Shown here: piece after piece, positions 1-6,682 of the stretch | How positions within the stretch are numbered: position 1 is the stretch's first letter | Layout of the letters: each line of letters starts with the position of its first letter | Assembly: GCA_020442225.1 (NCBI GenBank) | Contig: JAGRKR010000284.1 | Span: 1 to 8,320 of the forward strand | Reading direction: 5' to 3' | Source of the DNA: Hyphomicrobiaceae bacterium | GTDB lineage: Bacteria; Pseudomonadota; Alphaproteobacteria; Rhizobiales; Hyphomicrobiaceae | DNA: 8,320 bases | Translations under genes and position numbers: made by a program | Notes under the pieces: generated by a model | The model's database searches: none | What the model saw: only the letters and a program-made list of their open reading frames with translations | What the model was told of the DNA's origin: nothing

Positions 1-793
1 CGTCGCCGATGCATTCGGCGGCGATCAGCACGCGTTCCGCGTTCATGCCGTCGAGCACGTAGCGGAAGCCCATGCCTTCCTCGCCGACGAGGTTTTCCGC
101 CGGCACCCGCAGATTATCGAAGAAGACCTCCGTGGTGGAATGGTTGATCATGGCGCGGATGGGCTTGATCGTCAGGCCGTTGCCCTTGGCCTCGCGCATG
201 TCGACGAGGATCGTCGACAGCCCCTGCGTGCGCTTCTCGACCTTGTCCTTGGGCGTGGTGCGCGCCAGCAGCAGCATCAGGTCGGAGTGCGCGGCCCGGC
301 TAATCCAGACCTTCTGGCCGTTGACCACGTAGCCGTTGCCGCGCTTCTCGGCGCGCGTCTTGAGCTGGGTGGTGTCGGAGCCGGTGGTCGGCTCCGTGAC
401 GCCGAATGCCTGCAGGCGCAGCTCGCCCGAGGCGATCTTCGGGAGATAGTAGGCCTTCTGCTCCTTGGAGCCGTGGCGCAGCAGCGTGCCCATGATGTAC
501 ATCTGCGCGTGCCCGGGCGAGGCGTTGCAGCCGCAGGCGTTGATCGTCTCGAGGATGACGGCGCCGCCGCGGATGGGCAGCCCGGCACCACCGTATTCCT
601 CGGGGATCAGCGCCGCGAGGTAGCCGGCCTCGGTCAGCGCCTTGATGAACTCCGTCGGGTAGCTGCCCGACGGCGGCTGATCCTCGAGGTTTCGCCAGTA
701 CTCTCCGGGGAAGCGCTCGCACAGCTTGCTCACCTCCTGCCGCAGCTCGGGGTAATCGTTGCCGACGTTGACGTTGAACTCGCTCTCGCTCAT
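1..793 (-). CDS. Acyl-CoA dehydrogenase family flavoprotein, C-terminal part missing (cut by window edge)
   Basis: Reading leftward from the ATG at 793, the frame stays open for 264 codons to the window edge. Acyl-CoA dehydrogenases oxidise (or, in CaiA-like members, effectively reduce) the alpha-beta bond of an acyl-CoA using FAD and an electron-transfer partner in the cytoplasm. The visible part has the N-terminal helical domain (about 1-125, including LIPEEYGGAG at 62-71). It also has the family signature in the beta domain (AFGVTEPTTGSD at 129-140, then GYVVNGQKVWIS at 154-165) and the start of the C-terminal helical domain (NAERVLIAAE, 251-260). The family is usually about 380-400 residues, so about a third is missing, including the usual catalytic Glu region, which therefore cannot be checked. 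The start is supported by GGAG at 799-802, 5 nt upstream. It follows the crotonase gene after 93 bp, a gap that contains a small GC hairpin (841-859). The family is certain; the substrate is unknown. Confidence 0.93.
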   Translation of the reverse strand, partial: MSESEFNVNVGNDYPELRQEVSKLCERFPGEYWRNLEDQPPSGSYPTEFIKALTEAGYLAALIPEEYGGAGLPIRGGAVILETINACGCNASPGHAQMYIMGTLLRHGSKEQKAYYLPKIASGELRLQAFGVTEPTTGSDTTQLKTRAEKRGNGYVVNGQKVWISRAAHSDLMLLLARTTPKDKVEKRTQGLSTILVDMREAKGNGLTIKPIRAMINHSTTEVFFDNLRVPAENLVGEEGMGFRYVLDGMNAERVLIAAECIGD

Positions 794-886
794 GGCTGCT
801 CCGCTCTTTCGGGGGATCTCTGGCAACTGACGCAAGCCGGCGCCGACGCGGCCTCGGCGGACCGCAGCCGGCGGCGGCCGAAGGCC

Positions 887-1678
887 TCAGCGGCCCTTGT
901 AGACGGGCTTGCGCTTCTCATTGAAGGCGTTGATGCCCTCCTGGCGATCCTCGAGGCCGACGAGGCGGTTGTAGGCCTCGAGCTCGAATTGATAGCCGGT
1001 GTGCCGGTCCACCTGATTGGCGACGGTGACCGAACGCTTGGCGCGCATGATCGACTGGGGGGCATTGCCGGCGATGATGCGCGCCGTCTCGATGGTCTCC
1101 TCCAAGAGTTTCTCCGGCTCGCAGACCTTGTTGACGAGGCCCCACTCGTAGGCCTGCTGGGCCGTGAAGGCGCGGCCCGTCATGATGATCTCCTTGGCCC
1201 GGCGCTCGCCGACCGCGAGCGGCATGTTCTGCGTGCCCATGGCGCCCGGCATGATGCCGAGGGTCACCTCGGTCAAGGCGAAGCGGGCGCTCGACGAGGC
1301 GTAGCAGAAATCGCACAGCAGCGCCGTCTCGCAGCCGCCGCCGAACGCCGCGCCGTTGATGGCGCCGATGATCGGCACCGGGCAATTCCGCATGGCCATG
1401 ACGCCCTGCTCGAAAACAGCGTGCTGGGCCTTCCACTGGGCATCCGTCATGCCCTTGCGCTCCTTCAGGTCGCCGCCGGCGCTGAAGGCCTTGCCGCGCC
1501 CCGTCAGGATGACAACCCGCACATCCTCGAGATCCACATAGAGGCTCTCGAAGATCTCCTTCTGCTCGCGGCCCATCTCGGTGTTCTTGGCGTTCATCAC
1601 TTCGGGCCGGTTGTAGGTGACCACGAGGATGTGCTGGTCGACCCGCTCGAGCGCGATGGTCTTGTAGTCGGTTCGCAT
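887..1678 (-). CDS. Enoyl-CoA hydratase/isomerase (crotonase) family protein
   Basis: A complete protein of 263 residues, the usual length of a single-domain crotonase. Family members add or remove water across, or isomerise, the double bond of an enoyl-CoA in the cytoplasm. Visible signatures are the first oxyanion-hole segment (AFSAGGDLK, 64-72) and the second (NGAAFGGGCE, 108-117). Glu117 and Glu137 (in LTEVTLGI) sit where classical hydratases carry their two catalytic glutamates, so true hydratase or dehydratase activity is plausible. The C-terminus FNEKRKPVYKGR is typical of hydratase and CaiD-like members. The ATG at 1678 overlaps the stop of the upstream CoA-transferase gene as TGATG, and an AAGGA ribosome-binding site lies at 1686-1690, 7 nt upstream. 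This indicates translational coupling and a shared pathway. Whether it acts in beta-oxidation, as a carnitinyl-CoA-type dehydratase or on another acyl group cannot be decided from sequence. Confidence 0.93.
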   Translation of the reverse strand: MRTDYKTIALERVDQHILVVTYNRPEVMNAKNTEMGREQKEIFESLYVDLEDVRVVILTGRGKAFSAGGDLKERKGMTDAQWKAQHAVFEQGVMAMRNCPVPIIGAINGAAFGGGCETALLCDFCYASSSARFALTEVTLGIMPGAMGTQNMPLAVGERRAKEIIMTGRAFTAQQAYEWGLVNKVCEPEKLLEETIETARIIAGNAPQSIMRAKRSVTVANQVDRHTGYQFELEAYNRLVGLEDRQEGINAFNEKRKPVYKGR

Positions 1679-2832
1679 CAGGCTTTCCTTCCCTTGATGT
1701 CCTCGTTGTGCTGACCGAGCGTCGGCGCCAGCCGCCGCAGAGGCGGGCGCTCGCCGTTGAACGACAGGGGCATGCCCATGAGCCTCGGCCCGCCCGTCGC
1801 CAGGCGCTGCAGGATGCCGAGCGCGAGGGTCTGCGGGTCCGCCATCATCTCCGAGGTGTTCTGCACGGGCGCGCTGGGAATGCCGACCGCATCGAGCTTC
1901 TGCTGCCAGTGCTGGCGCGGATGCTCGGCCACGATCGGCTCGATCAGCGCATTGAGCGCCGGCAGGTTCCTGGCACGCTTCTGGTTCGTGTCGAAGCGGG
2001 GATCACTCGGCCATTCGGGATGCCCGAGCACCTCGGAGAGCCGTTTGAACAGGCTATCGTTGGGCGCGGCGATGACCAGGTGCCCGTCCGAGCAGGCGTA
2101 CGCCTGATAGGGCGCCATGCCGCGCGCGCCGGAGCCCTCCTTCTTGGGGTTGAGACCATCGACCTGCACGGCCGAGACGTGGACGTTCATCCAGGCGAGC
2201 GACGTCTCGTAAAGCGAGGCGTCGATGACGCAGCCCTCGCCCGTGTGGTGGCGATGATTGATGGCGGAGAGAATGCCGACCACGCACCACAGGCCCGAGC
2301 CCATGTCGATGATCGACGTGCCGACCCGGATCGGCGGCCGCCCCTCCTCGCCCGTCACGCTCATCAGGCCGCCATACGCCTGCATCAACGGATCATAGCC
2401 GGGCCGGTCCTTGAGCGGTCCCTTGAAGCCGAAGGCCCAGAGGTTGCAATAGATGAGCTTCGGATTGAGCCGGCGCAGATGCTGCGCCCCGAGGCCATAG
2501 CGATCGACCGTGCCGGGCCGCATGTTCTGGAGGACGATGTCGGCGCCGACGCACAACTCCTCGAGCCAGGCGCGATCGGCGGGGTCCTTGAGGTCGACGG
2601 TCACGCCGCGCTTGTCACGGTTGAGCGCGTGGTAGGTCGACGAGCTGCCATCGGGGAAGATCTTGCCCCATTGGCGCGCATCGTCGCCGCTCCCCTTGCG
2701 CTCGACCTTGATGACGTCGGCGCCGAGCGTCGCGAGAATCCAGGCCGCGAACGGCGCGGCGACACTCGTGCTGATCTCGATCACCTTCAGCCCGGCAAGA
2801 GGCAGATGGGCGGCAAGTGGGGTCTCGGCCAC
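1678..2832 (-). CDS. Class III CoA-transferase (CaiB/BaiF family)
   Basis: A complete protein of 384 residues, close to the usual 380-430 of the family. These enzymes move CoA between carboxylic acids through an aspartyl-CoA thioester. The N-terminus (LAGLKVIEISTSVAAPFAAW, 12-31) followed by LGADVIKVER (36-45) is the classic Rossmann-like start. NRDKRGVTVDLK (71-82) and PGYDPLMQAYGGLMSVTGEEG (144-164) are family motifs. Asp176 in SIIDMGSG (173-180) is at the position of the catalytic nucleophile. The start is GTG at 2832, chosen because the protein motifs begin at once and AGGAG lies 8 nt upstream (2841-2845). It is the first gene of a three-gene set and overlaps the following crotonase gene by TGATG, so it probably activates the acid that the next two enzymes process. 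The family covers many substrates (carnitine, oxalate, succinate, mesaconate, bile acids), so I give no gene symbol. Confidence 0.93.
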   Translation of the reverse strand: MAETPLAAHLPLAGLKVIEISTSVAAPFAAWILATLGADVIKVERKGSGDDARQWGKIFPDGSSSTYHALNRDKRGVTVDLKDPADRAWLEELCVGADIVLQNMRPGTVDRYGLGAQHLRRLNPKLIYCNLWAFGFKGPLKDRPGYDPLMQAYGGLMSVTGEEGRPPIRVGTSIIDMGSGLWCVVGILSAINHRHHTGEGCVIDASLYETSLAWMNVHVSAVQVDGLNPKKEGSGARGMAPYQAYACSDGHLVIAAPNDSLFKRLSEVLGHPEWPSDPRFDTNQKRARNLPALNALIEPIVAEHPRQHWQQKLDAVGIPSAPVQNTSEMMADPQTLALGILQRLATGGPRLMGMPLSFNGERPPLRRLAPTLGQHNEDIKGRKA

Positions 2833-3085
2833 TGGCTAGGCTCCTGTCATCTCAGCGTTCGGATCTCCCGCTCGGGCAGCCACCGGCCACCCACGCGGGC
2901 CAACATCAGGATAAGCATACACCGCCGGGGCGCGACCACGTTGCATGGCGCCGGCAGCCTCGGCGGGGGATCGATCCGGCGGGGTCCGCGCCGCAGCGGA
3001 AACACGTCCCGCGGCGACAATCGCAGGCCCCGCCCATCGATGTCCGGACCAATGATAAGCCCGGCGCGGGACATCACAAGTGGCC
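2833..3085. other. Spacer between the rodA stop and the CoA-transferase start; no recognised gene
   Basis: This 253-bp stretch is the longest without a supported gene. It contains a perfect 10-bp palindrome (GGATCGATCC, 2968-2977). A perfect 8-bp inverted repeat (3006-3013 with 3065-3072) has a 51-nt loop, which is too open to call a terminator. Two AT-richer patches lie at about 2902-2922 and 3046-3060, each carrying GATAAGC on the plus strand. No stem followed by a T-run is visible for the end of the rodA operon, and no good -35/-10 pair for the acyl-CoA genes. A minus-strand ORF of 75 codons (3074 down to 2847) fills most of the spacer. It is arginine-rich (16 of 75), resembles nothing I know, and is treated as doubtful. 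Confidence 0.6.
2841..2845 (-). promoter_or_regulatory. Ribosome-binding site deciding the GTG start of the CoA-transferase
   Basis: On the minus strand AGGAG stands 8 nt before the GTG at 2832. The motif and spacing are good for a Shine-Dalgarno site and support a GTG start. No in-frame ATG lies near the start of the conserved N-terminal domain. Confidence 0.7.
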
Positions 3086-4288
3086 TCAATGCCGCGACCA
3101 CAGCCGGGGGACGAGCCCCCGGCCGAGCGACGGTCCCTGGACGATGAGCGGCAGGTCCAAGCGCTGCAGGCGGGCGTCGTAGTGGACATGCGCGTTCATG
3201 GCCATGCCGAGCCCGAGCATGACGGCCAGCATGGCCGAGCCGCCGTACGACACCAGCGGCAGCGGCACGCCGACGACCGGCACCATGCCGGAGACCATGG
3301 CGATATTGACGAAAACGTAGGCGAAGAGCCCCGAGGCGATGCCCGCGATCAGCAGGCGTCCGAAGCGGTGGCGGCAGGCGACGGCCATCCACAGCAGCAG
3401 CGCGATGAGCAGCGCGAACAGCATCAGCAAGGCCGCGGCGCCGACGAAGCCCATCTCCTCCGCGAACATCGTGAACACGAAGTCGGTGTGCTTCTCCGGC
3501 AGGAAGCCGAGGCGGCTCTGCGTGCCGAGCATGAACCCCTTGCCTGTCAATCCCCCGGAGCCCAGCGCGATCTTGGACTGAAGGATGTGATAGCCGGCCC
3601 CGCTCGGATCTGCTTCCGGATTCAGGAACGTGAGCAGGCGCTGACGCTGGTAATCGTGGAGGACATACCAGGCGAGCGGCGAGACGACCGCCGCCAGCAC
3701 CGCGCCTGCGATGAAGTAGAGCAGACGCACGCCTGCGAGAAACATCACGACGAGCCCGCAGAACATCAGCAGCAGCGCCGTGCCGAGGTCAGGCTGGCGG
3801 AGCACGAGTGCGATCGGCAGGACAATCGCCAACAGTGGGACCAGCACGGCGCTCGGCCGCGACACGCGGTCCGAGGGCAGATCGTGGTAATAGCGCGCCA
3901 GCGCCAACACGAGGACGATCTTCATCGCTTCCGACGGCTGCACGGCCATCCCGCCGAGCCGCAACCAGCGCCGCGCACCCATCGCCTCCGTGCCGAAAAG
4001 CATGACGGCGAACAGCGCCAGCAGCGTGATCAGGTAGGCTGGATATGCCGCGCCGAGCCAGAAGCGGACCGGCAGCAGGGCGGCGGCGAGGAGCAGCCCG
4101 AGCCCCACGAGATAGCGGGTGGCGTGCTGCTCGGCCCAGGGGTGGAGACTGCCGCCGGCCGCCGAGTAGAGCGCGATGCTGCCGACCGCCGCCAGGATCG
4201 CGGTCACCAGAACCAGCGGCCAGTGGACCCGCCAGAGCTTGGCGGTGATGGTGAGGTAGGCGCTCGGCTTGAAATAACGATGCTCCAT
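3086..4288 (-). CDS. rodA: RodA, SEDS-family peptidoglycan glycosyltransferase of the elongasome
   Basis: A 400-residue polytopic inner-membrane protein, with about ten hydrophobic segments evident. SEDS proteins polymerise lipid II into glycan strands. RodA does this with its partner PBP2 during side-wall growth. Diagnostic motifs are GARRWLRLG with QPSE (104-120), RQPDLGTALL (164-173), GFLPEKHTDFVFT (261-273) and VPLPLVSYGGS (341-351). Asp269 in the HTDF motif matches the conserved Asp in the large extracytoplasmic loop that is functionally essential in characterised SEDS enzymes. The ATG at 4288 follows the mrdA stop by 4 nt, with a GGAG/GGGG-rich purine stretch upstream, so translation is probably coupled to PBP2. 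The frame stays open upstream of this ATG, but that part is an out-of-frame shadow of mrdA. A charged tail of about 30 residues follows the last membrane segment and looks longer than in the E. coli protein. The last gene of the elongasome operon. Confidence 0.96.
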   Translation of the reverse strand: MEHRYFKPSAYLTITAKLWRVHWPLVLVTAILAAVGSIALYSAAGGSLHPWAEQHATRYLVGLGLLLAAALLPVRFWLGAAYPAYLITLLALFAVMLFGTEAMGARRWLRLGGMAVQPSEAMKIVLVLALARYYHDLPSDRVSRPSAVLVPLLAIVLPIALVLRQPDLGTALLLMFCGLVVMFLAGVRLLYFIAGAVLAAVVSPLAWYVLHDYQRQRLLTFLNPEADPSGAGYHILQSKIALGSGGLTGKGFMLGTQSRLGFLPEKHTDFVFTMFAEEMGFVGAAALLMLFALLIALLLWMAVACRHRFGRLLIAGIASGLFAYVFVNIAMVSGMVPVVGVPLPLVSYGGSAMLAVMLGLGMAMNAHVHYDARLQRLDLPLIVQGPSLGRGLVPRLWSRH

Positions 4289-4292
4289 CGGC

Positions 4293-6146
4293 TCAGCCCC
4301 GCTCCGCCTCGCGTGGGGAAACGCCCGGCCCACGGCTCTCCGGCTCATCGTCGCGGCGCAGAAGCTCGGCGAGGACCTCTCCGACCAGCGGCGCGGCCGT
4401 ACGCCCGCCGCTGCCGGCATGCTCGAGCACGGCCGCCACCGCGTAGCGCGGCCTCGCGACGGGCGCATAGCCGACGAACAGGGCGTGATCGCGCTTCTCC
4501 CAGGGCAGGACGCCATCCGCAGCGTCGTCGGCGAGGCGGGCGACCTGCGAGGTGCCCGTCTTGCCGGCGACGAGGCCACGGCCGAGGCGGTCCGCCGCCG
4601 CATGGCCGGTGCCGCCGGGCTCGTTGACGCACGCCCACATACCGCGCCGCACGGCGAGCAGCGCCTCTGCCGGAAGCTCCAGCGGCTTGGCCTCGACGGC
4701 ACGCATCGTCGGCGCGGCGACGATCCTCGGCAGCACCGCACGTCCGCTCGCGAGGCGTGCCGTCATGACCGCGAGTTGCAGCGGTGTGCTCAGCACGTAG
4801 CCCTGCCCGATCGATGCCAGCACGGTGTCGCCCGTGAACCACGCCTGCTCCAGTTGGCCGCGCTTCCAGTCGGGATCGGGTACGATGCCGGCCTTCTGCA
4901 GCGCGAGGCCGCACGGATAGGCCATGCCGAGCCCCAACTGCCGCGCCATGCCGGCGATGCGCCGCATGCCGACCTTGAGGGCTGTTTCGTAGAAATAGCA
5001 ATCGCACGACTCACGCAGCGCACCGTGCAGGTCGAGCCGGCCGTGGCCGGACCGCTTCCAGCAGCGAAAGCGCTGGGAGGCGACCTCGATGCTGCCCGTG
5101 CAGGTGATCCTGTCGCGCGGCGTCGCCACGCCGGCCGTCAATGCCGCCAGCGCCGTGACCATCTTGAACGTCGAGCCGGGTGGATACTGACCACGGATGG
5201 CCCGGTTGGTCATGGGATCGTCGTTGGCGTCCTGCAGGCGCCCCCATTCGCCGTCGCTCATGCCGGTGACGATGACGTTGGGATCGAACGAGGGCACCGA
5301 GGCCATGGCGAGCACGTCGCCACTGGTGACATCCATGGCGACCACCGCGGCCCGGCGATAGCCGCCGAGCAGCCCCATGACATACCCCTGAAACTCGGTA
5401 TCGATGGTGAGGTGGACATCGCGGCCGCGCGTCGGCTCACGGCGATCGAGCGTTCGCACGATGCGACCGCGGGCGTTGACCTCGAGCTGGAGCGCGCCAC
5501 TCTCGCCGCGCAGCACCTGATCCATGCCGCGTTCGACGCCGGTGCGCCCGACCCGCACGCCCGGCAACCGGAGCACGGGATCGTCGTCGAGCGCCACGCG
5601 TCCGGGATGTCCGACATAGCCGGTGACGTGCCCGGTCAACGAGCCCTGGACATAGCGGCGGCGGGAGACGATCTCGGTGCTGACGCCGGGCAACTGCGGC
5701 GCCGCCATGTTGATCCTGGCGACCTGCTGCCACGTGAGATCGCGCGCGAGAACCAGCGGCAGGGCGCGCGGCTGGCGGCGGGCGCGCCGCAGGATCTGCC
5801 GCCTCTCGTCGAGTGGCAGGCGCACGAGCATGCCGAACGCCTCGATCACCTCGTGCAGGTCGCCGGCCAGGTCGGGCACGACGATGGCCTGATAGCCCTC
5901 GACGTTATCGGCCAGGACCTTGCCACGACGGTCGAGAATGCGCCCGCGGGCCGGCACCAGCAGGCGCCCGAACACACGGTTCCTGTCCGCCAGCGCGCCG
6001 AAATGCGCGTCCTTCGTGACCTGCACGCGATACAGCCGCTCGCCGAGCAGGCCGAGCAGCCCGAGTTGAACGCCGCCCAGCAAGAGTGCGCGCCGCGTGA
6101 AGGAACGCGCCCCGCCATCGCGACCATCGCCGTCCCAACTGCTCAT
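4293..6146 (-). CDS. mrdA: Penicillin-binding protein 2, class B peptidoglycan transpeptidase of the elongasome
   Basis: A 617-residue bitopic inner-membrane protein, typical in length for PBP2. It crosslinks peptide stems of strands made by RodA and is a beta-lactam target. A short cytoplasmic start (FTRRALLLGG) is followed by one membrane anchor at about residues 19-35. The pedestal domain follows, with RGRILDRRGKVLADN (67-81) and GRTGVERGMDQVLRG (200-214). The transpeptidase domain has all three active-site motifs: STFK at 325-328 (nucleophile Ser325, Lys328) within QYPPGSTFKM, SCD at 380-382 and KTGT at 529-532. SCD in place of SxN is usual for PBP2. The ATG at 6146 overlaps the mreD stop as ATGA. 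The frame is open further upstream to 6650, but that part reads mreD in the wrong frame. GGGGAG lies 10 nt before the start. No truncation or frameshift is seen. Confidence 0.96.
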   Translation of the reverse strand: MSSWDGDGRDGGARSFTRRALLLGGVQLGLLGLLGERLYRVQVTKDAHFGALADRNRVFGRLLVPARGRILDRRGKVLADNVEGYQAIVVPDLAGDLHEVIEAFGMLVRLPLDERRQILRRARRQPRALPLVLARDLTWQQVARINMAAPQLPGVSTEIVSRRRYVQGSLTGHVTGYVGHPGRVALDDDPVLRLPGVRVGRTGVERGMDQVLRGESGALQLEVNARGRIVRTLDRREPTRGRDVHLTIDTEFQGYVMGLLGGYRRAAVVAMDVTSGDVLAMASVPSFDPNVIVTGMSDGEWGRLQDANDDPMTNRAIRGQYPPGSTFKMVTALAALTAGVATPRDRITCTGSIEVASQRFRCWKRSGHGRLDLHGALRESCDCYFYETALKVGMRRIAGMARQLGLGMAYPCGLALQKAGIVPDPDWKRGQLEQAWFTGDTVLASIGQGYVLSTPLQLAVMTARLASGRAVLPRIVAAPTMRAVEAKPLELPAEALLAVRRGMWACVNEPGGTGHAAADRLGRGLVAGKTGTSQVARLADDAADGVLPWEKRDHALFVGYAPVARPRYAVAAVLEHAGSGGRTAAPLVGEVLAELLRRDDEPESRGPGVSPREAERG

Positions 6147-6664
6147 GGCGCGGCCGCTCCCCGCCTCAGCGGCGCAGAGCTGCGCACGCCTTCCCCACTG
6201 GCGAGCGCGCGAAAGACGAGAGCGCACACGGGATAAGCCGCCGCGACCAGGATGCAGGCCTCGAGCAGTTGCTGCGCCTCGAGCGGCCGCAGCGCGTAGA
6301 GCGTCGGGATGGCGAAGGCGAGCAGGCCCGCCGGGAGGATGGCGATCCCGAAGCGCCACGTGGCCGCCCATACCTTCCACGCACCATCGCCGCCTGCGAT
6401 CCGCCCACTCACGCAAGCGACGAGATAGACGAGCGTCCAATAGCCGAGGGGGCCGCCGAAGAGCGAGTCCACGACGATCCCGACGAGGAAGACCAGCCCC
6501 GCCGGCATCCGTTCCGACCGCTCCAGCGACCAGTAATGGATGGGAATCACGGGAAGCAGCAATTGCGCCAGCCGACCGGTCTGGGGCCATCCCAGCGGCG
6601 CGAGCGTCAGGAGCAGGACAACGACCAGCGTCGCGGACGGCAGAAGCCAACGATAGACGAGCAC
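6143..6664 (-). CDS. mreD: MreD, rod-shape-determining membrane protein
   Basis: A small, very hydrophobic protein (173 residues from the GTG at 6664) with about five membrane segments, which fits the MreD family (about 160-190). MreD is an inner-membrane partner of MreC in the elongasome and has no known catalytic activity. The segment VGIVVDSLFGGPLGYWTLVY (61-80) carries the D-x-x-x-G-G-P-L-G pattern that is the best-conserved part of the family, and PAGLVFLVG precedes it. Position between mreC and mrdA confirms the call. An earlier in-frame GTG at 6679 would add five residues (MGGAS), but GGGAGG at 6672-6677 lies 7 nt before the GTG at 6664 and would fall inside the longer version, so I prefer 6664. 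The gene ends in ATGA shared with the mrdA start. Confidence 0.93.
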   Translation of the reverse strand: MLVYRWLLPSATLVVVLLLTLAPLGWPQTGRLAQLLLPVIPIHYWSLERSERMPAGLVFLVGIVVDSLFGGPLGYWTLVYLVACVSGRIAGGDGAWKVWAATWRFGIAILPAGLLAFAIPTLYALRPLEAQQLLEACILVAAAYPVCALVFRALASGEGVRSSAPLRRGAAAP

Positions 6665-6671
6665 GCTAGCG

Positions 6672-6677
6672 CCTCCC
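6672..6677 (-). promoter_or_regulatory. Ribosome-binding site deciding the mreD start
   Basis: Minus-strand GGGAGG stands 7 nt before the GTG at 6664. It is the strongest Shine-Dalgarno match in the window and selects the shorter mreD start over the GTG at 6679, which has nothing comparable at the right distance. Confidence 0.65.
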
Positions 6678-6682
6678 ACCGG

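Noticed and set aside
2910..3060. Repeated GATAAGC at 2910-2916 and 3054-3060 as a paired binding site
   Set aside because: Only 7 nt are shared, the copies are about 140 bp apart, and the flanking bases differ; chance is enough to explain it.
3006..3072. 8-bp inverted repeat (3006-3013 and 3065-3072) as a terminator for the rodA operon
   Set aside because: The 51-nt loop and the lack of a T-run make it a poor terminator; 8-bp matches are not rare in GC-rich sequence.
4289..4741. Upstream extension of rodA into mrdA giving a 551-residue product
   Set aside because: The first 151 codons are an out-of-frame reading of the PBP2 C-terminus; RodA homology begins at the ATG at 4288.
5001..5010. 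SCD in place of the textbook SxN motif in PBP2 as a possible defect or resistance change
   Set aside because: An S-x-D motif at this point is normal for PBP2-type transpeptidases, so it is not a loss.
4293..6650. A 785-residue minus-strand frame that could suggest an N-terminal extension of PBP2
   Set aside because: The first 168 codons overlap mreD in another frame and have no PBP2-like content. The ATG at 6146 overlaps the mreD stop, and the membrane anchor follows shortly after it, as expected for PBP2.
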